NCBI GenBank assembly: GCA_910585725.1
Contig: CAJUFA010000015.1
Location: 1 to 64,000 of the forward strand
Source of the DNA: an uncultured Dorea sp.
Lineage (GTDB): Bacteria > Bacillota > Clostridia > Lachnospirales > Lachnospiraceae
DNA length: 64,000 bases
Reading direction: 5' to 3'
This document shows, piece by piece, positions 61,693 through 64,000 of this stretch. The position numbers were made by a program, and so were the translations under genes. Each line of letters begins with the position of its first letter. Positions within the stretch are counted from its first letter, which is position 1. The notes under the pieces were generated by a model, which ran no database searches, was not told the DNA's origin, and saw only the letters and a list, made by a program, of their open reading frames with translations.

Positions 61693-61740
61693 ATGGCAGC
61701 AAAGAATAAATATAAAAAGACGTCGTATAAAGAAGGATAA
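61693..61740 (+). CDS. Possible 15-residue basic peptide
   Basis: A frame ATG 61693 to TAA 61738-61740, with AAGGAG eight bases before the ATG, encodes a Lys/Tyr-rich peptide. It lies in the only gap over 90 bases late in the operon, just before hemC. It could be a leader peptide or chance. Confidence 0.2.
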   Translation: MAAKNKYKKTSYKEG

Positions 61741-61743
61741 GAT

Positions 61744-62622
61744 ATGGAGAAGATCAGGATTGGAACAAGAAAGAGCCGGCTTGCATGTATCCAGGCCGAT
61801 ATCGTGGCAGAGTATATCAGGCTTCACTGCAAAGGGTACGAAGCCGAGCTCGTGAAGCTTACGACAACAGGGGATAAGATCTTGTCTAAGAAGTTGGATG
61901 AGATAGGGCAGAAAGGGTTATTTGTCAAGGAGCTAGACAGTGCGCTGATGGAGAGGATTACGGATCTTTCGGTGCACTCCTTAAAGGATATGCCGATGGA
62001 AATTCCAAAGGAGCTTCCTATTATCGGGGTTTCCGGACGAGAGGATGCAAGGGACGTGCTGGTATTGCCCGAGGGAGTCAGAGAATATGATTACCGCGGT
62101 CCCATCGGCTGCTCCAGTAACAGGCGGATACTGCAGCTTAACGAGTTATATCCCAAGGTCAGGATTAAGACTGTGCGGGGAAATGTCCTGACAAGGCTGA
62201 ATAAGCTGGACAGCGGAGAATACGGCGCGTTGGTTCTGGCGGCGGCGGGGTTAAAAAGGCTGGGGCTTGGCGGACGTATCAGCAGGTATTTCTCGGTGGA
62301 AGAGATGGTACCGGCCGCCGGGCAGGGGATTCTCGGAATTCAGGGCCGGGCAGACAGATCTTATGGGTTTCTGCAGGGTTTTTTTGATCCGGAGGCTATG
62401 GACTGCGCCCGCTGCGAGAGAGCTTACATGACTGAGATGAACGGGGGCTGTTCCCTTCCGATGGGCGTATATGCAGAAATTCTGGATGAGAAGCGGATGA
62501 AAGCGCTGGGGCTTTATTACGACGAGGCGTCTAATGCGTCGCACAGGATGTGCATGACGGGAGAACGAAGCGATCCTGAGGCGCTGGGGATCGAACTGGC
62601 AAGGAAAATCAAAGAGCAATAG
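61744..62622 (+). CDS. hemC: Hydroxymethylbilane synthase (porphobilinogen deaminase)
   Basis: A 292-residue HemC that links four porphobilinogens into hydroxymethylbilane. The start IRIGTRKSRLACIQADIVAE, LSVHSLKDMPMEIP and the dipyrromethane-binding Cys in MNGGCSLPMGVYAEI are all present. It feeds the next gene's HemD domain, giving uroporphyrinogen III for the corrin pathway. Confidence 0.94.
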   Translation: MEKIRIGTRKSRLACIQADIVAEYIRLHCKGYEAELVKLTTTGDKILSKKLDEIGQKGLFVKELDSALMERITDLSVHSLKDMPMEIPKELPIIGVSGREDARDVLVLPEGVREYDYRGPIGCSSNRRILQLNELYPKVRIKTVRGNVLTRLNKLDSGEYGALVLAAAGLKRLGLGGRISRYFSVEEMVPAAGQGILGIQGRADRSYGFLQGFFDPEAMDCARCERAYMTEMNGGCSLPMGVYAEILDEKRMKALGLYYDEASNASHRMCMTGERSDPEALGIELARKIKEQ

Positions 62623-62634
62623 GAGTAACGAGAT

Positions 62635-64000
62635 ATGGGTCAAGCAGGTAAGGTATGGCTGGTGGGAGCAGGTCCGGGTTCGGCGGATCTTCTGACCGTG
62701 AAAGCCTTAAGGCTTCTGAATACAAGCGATTGTATTGTGTACGACAGATTGATTGGGAGAGAGGTTCTGGCTTTATTGCCGGCGGATAAAGAGTTGATCG
62801 ACGTGGGAAAGTCTGCCGGAAATCACACGGCGCCCCAGTCTGAGATCAATCGGATACTGGTGAGGGAGGCAAAGCGCGGCAGGAAAGTGGTGCGTCTGAA
62901 AGGAGGCGATCCCTTCTTATTCGGAAGAGGCGGAGAGGAATTAGAAGCCTTGCAGAAAGAAGAGATTCCCTTTGAGGTGGTTCCGGGGGTATCGTCAAGC
63001 ATCGCGGTTCCGGCTTATAACGGGATTCCGGTTACCCACAGGGATTATGTGTCCGGCGTACATATTATTACGGGACACCGCAGGGCCGGGAAAAGTGAAG
63101 AGATAGATTACGGCGCGCTCGTGCAGACGAAGGGAACTCTGGTATTTCTCATGGGCGCCGGAGCGCTTAATGAGATCATGAGAGGGCTTCTGGCCGCGGG
63201 AATGAAGCCTGATATGCCGGCCGCCGTCTTACAGCAGGGAACCACGGCTTTACAGAGGCGTATCACAGCGACAGTCGAAACGTTGGCAGAGGAGGCGAGG
63301 AAGCAGAAGATCCAGACGCCTTCGATTATTGTCGTGGGAGAGGTCTGCAGATTGTCGGAACAGTTTGCCTGGTATGAGAAGCTACCGCTATCAGGGGAAA
63401 GGATTCTTGTAACACGGCCTGTAGAGCGGGGCTTTAAGCTGCAGGAGAGCTTAAGGGCGCTGGGAGCAGAGACGCTGTCTGTTCCAGTGATTCGGACGGT
63501 TCCGGTAGACGACAGGGAACGTGTTCTGGAGATAAAAAGGGAGATTGGGAGACTATCCGAATATCAGGTATTGGTATTTACGTCGCCATACGGCGTAGAA
63601 CGTTTTTTTGATCTCTTATCTGAGGCCGGGATGGACGTCCGCCGGGTATCGCATATGAAGTTCGCCGTGATCGGGCAAGGTACGGCGGACACATTAAAGG
63701 GGAAAGGAATCCGGGCGGATTATATGCCTGGGAAGTATGACGGAGGTTCTCTTGGAAGACTGCTTGCCGAAAGTTTGGAGGATGGTACGAGGATCCTGCT
63801 TGCCAGGTCATCCATAGGAGGAACGGAGATCCTCAAAGAGCTTGAGAAGAATCCGGCGCTTGTCTTTAAAGACCTGGCTGTCTATGATACAAAGTTTCTG
63901 GCGGAACAGGAGACGCGCCTGCGTTCCTTTATGGAAGAAGGGGGCGTTACGAAAGTGATCTTCACAAGCAGCTCCGCCGTGGAAGGTTTCGTAAGACTGT
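62635..64000 (+). CDS. cobA-hemD: Uroporphyrinogen-III C-methyltransferase / synthase fusion, cut by window end
   Basis: An open frame from ATG 62635 (ribosome site TAGGAG) runs off the window; 455 codons are visible. The N-terminal CobA methylase (about residues 1-240) has WLVGAGPGSADLLTVKA, LKGGDPFLFGRGGEE and VVPGVSSSIAVPAYNGIP. The HemD synthase part follows (about 250 onward, from RILVTRPVERGFKL). It closes the ring of uroporphyrinogen III and then methylates it twice to precorrin-2. CobA-HemD fusions are common in clostridia. Confidence 0.94.
   Translation, partial: MGQAGKVWLVGAGPGSADLLTVKALRLLNTSDCIVYDRLIGREVLALLPADKELIDVGKSAGNHTAPQSEINRILVREAKRGRKVVRLKGGDPFLFGRGGEELEALQKEEIPFEVVPGVSSSIAVPAYNGIPVTHRDYVSGVHIITGHRRAGKSEEIDYGALVQTKGTLVFLMGAGALNEIMRGLLAAGMKPDMPAAVLQQGTTALQRRITATVETLAEEARKQKIQTPSIIVVGEVCRLSEQFAWYEKLPLSGERILVTRPVERGFKLQESLRALGAETLSVPVIRTVPVDDRERVLEIKREIGRLSEYQVLVFTSPYGVERFFDLLSEAGMDVRRVSHMKFAVIGQGTADTLKGKGIRADYMPGKYDGGSLGRLLAESLEDGTRILLARSSIGGTEILKELEKNPALVFKDLAVYDTKFLAEQETRLRSFMEEGGVTKVIFTSSSAVEGFVRL

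Noticed and set aside
1..64000. tRNA, rRNA or CRISPR features
   Set aside because: I looked for cloverleaf-like stretches, conserved rRNA segments and regularly spaced repeats and found none that I could support.

Overview
The window reads as a chromosome segment of a Gram-positive anaerobe of the class Clostridia, most likely a gut Lachnospiraceae. The grounds are strong AGGAGG-type ribosome sites, the order dnaG-rpoD-trmK-nif3-like-uridine kinase, the infC-rpmI-rplT block behind an attenuator leader, a class B penicillin-binding protein with a MecA_N-like domain, a SleB hydrolase, and a complete-looking anaerobic (cbi-type) cobalamin pathway. The genus cannot be read from this sequence alone. 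I see no rRNA, tRNA or CRISPR array.

Bases 1 to about 13.4 kb are an accessory, decaying region that is clearly AT-rich between 4.8 and 10.8 kb. It holds a partial gene, a MazEF toxin-antitoxin pair, a truncated-looking membrane protein, a KptA RNA 2'-phosphotransferase, an alpha/beta hydrolase and a RibD/DHFR-like reductase. It also holds the ruin of a transposase (about 4.86-5.17 kb), an unknown 498-residue protein followed by a decayed gene (6.05-7.9 kb), and an internally deleted IS1182-like MITE (8.25-8.46 kb). An AgrA/AgrC-type two-component pair follows, with a tiny unlisted gene for an AgrD-like cyclic-lactone peptide precursor beside it (10.64-10.79 kb). The region ends with a HAD phosphatase, an orphan NADAR-type (DarG1-like) antitoxin with two small partners, one of them frameshifted, and a half-size EamA transporter.

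From 14 to 37.8 kb the sequence is mostly core genome. It has a membrane lipase, a PBP, a stand-alone tyrosine recombinase, two minus-strand genes (a coiled-coil protein and a zinc-ribbon/TPR/WG-repeat protein), a double-domain polyphosphate:AMP phosphotransferase, dgt, dnaG, rpoD, trmK, a Nif3-like gene and uridine kinase. The translation block infC-rpmI-rplT follows, with infC starting at AUU. A four-gene envelope O-acylation cluster (SGNH, DUF4358, MBOAT, DHHW) and a SleB wall hydrolase close this part.

From 37.8 kb to the end the window is a cobalamin locus. cbiG-cbiJ come first. A cobalamin riboswitch with a terminator follows, then a run of closely packed plus-strand genes: corrinoid-type ABC importer (NEAT-like/binding-protein fusion, lipoprotein, permease, ATPase), cbiD, cbiF, cbiH, cbiET, cbiA, cobT, cobS, cobC, cbiB, cobD, cbiP, cobU, a CobU-like/CbiC fusion, cbiL, an ABC-2 type transporter, a second NEAT-like protein, bioY, hemC and a cobA-hemD fusion cut by the window end. 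Together they would make uroporphyrinogen III, methylate and contract the ring, amidate it, attach aminopropanol and DMB, and salvage corrinoids. No cobaltochelatase, precorrin-2 dehydrogenase or corrinoid adenosyltransferase is visible; they may lie beyond the window.

The most interesting points are the hidden AgrD-like peptide without AgrB, the orphan NADAR cassette, and the two paralogous NEAT-like proteins inside the B12 operon, which could be a surface corrinoid or tetrapyrrole capture system.
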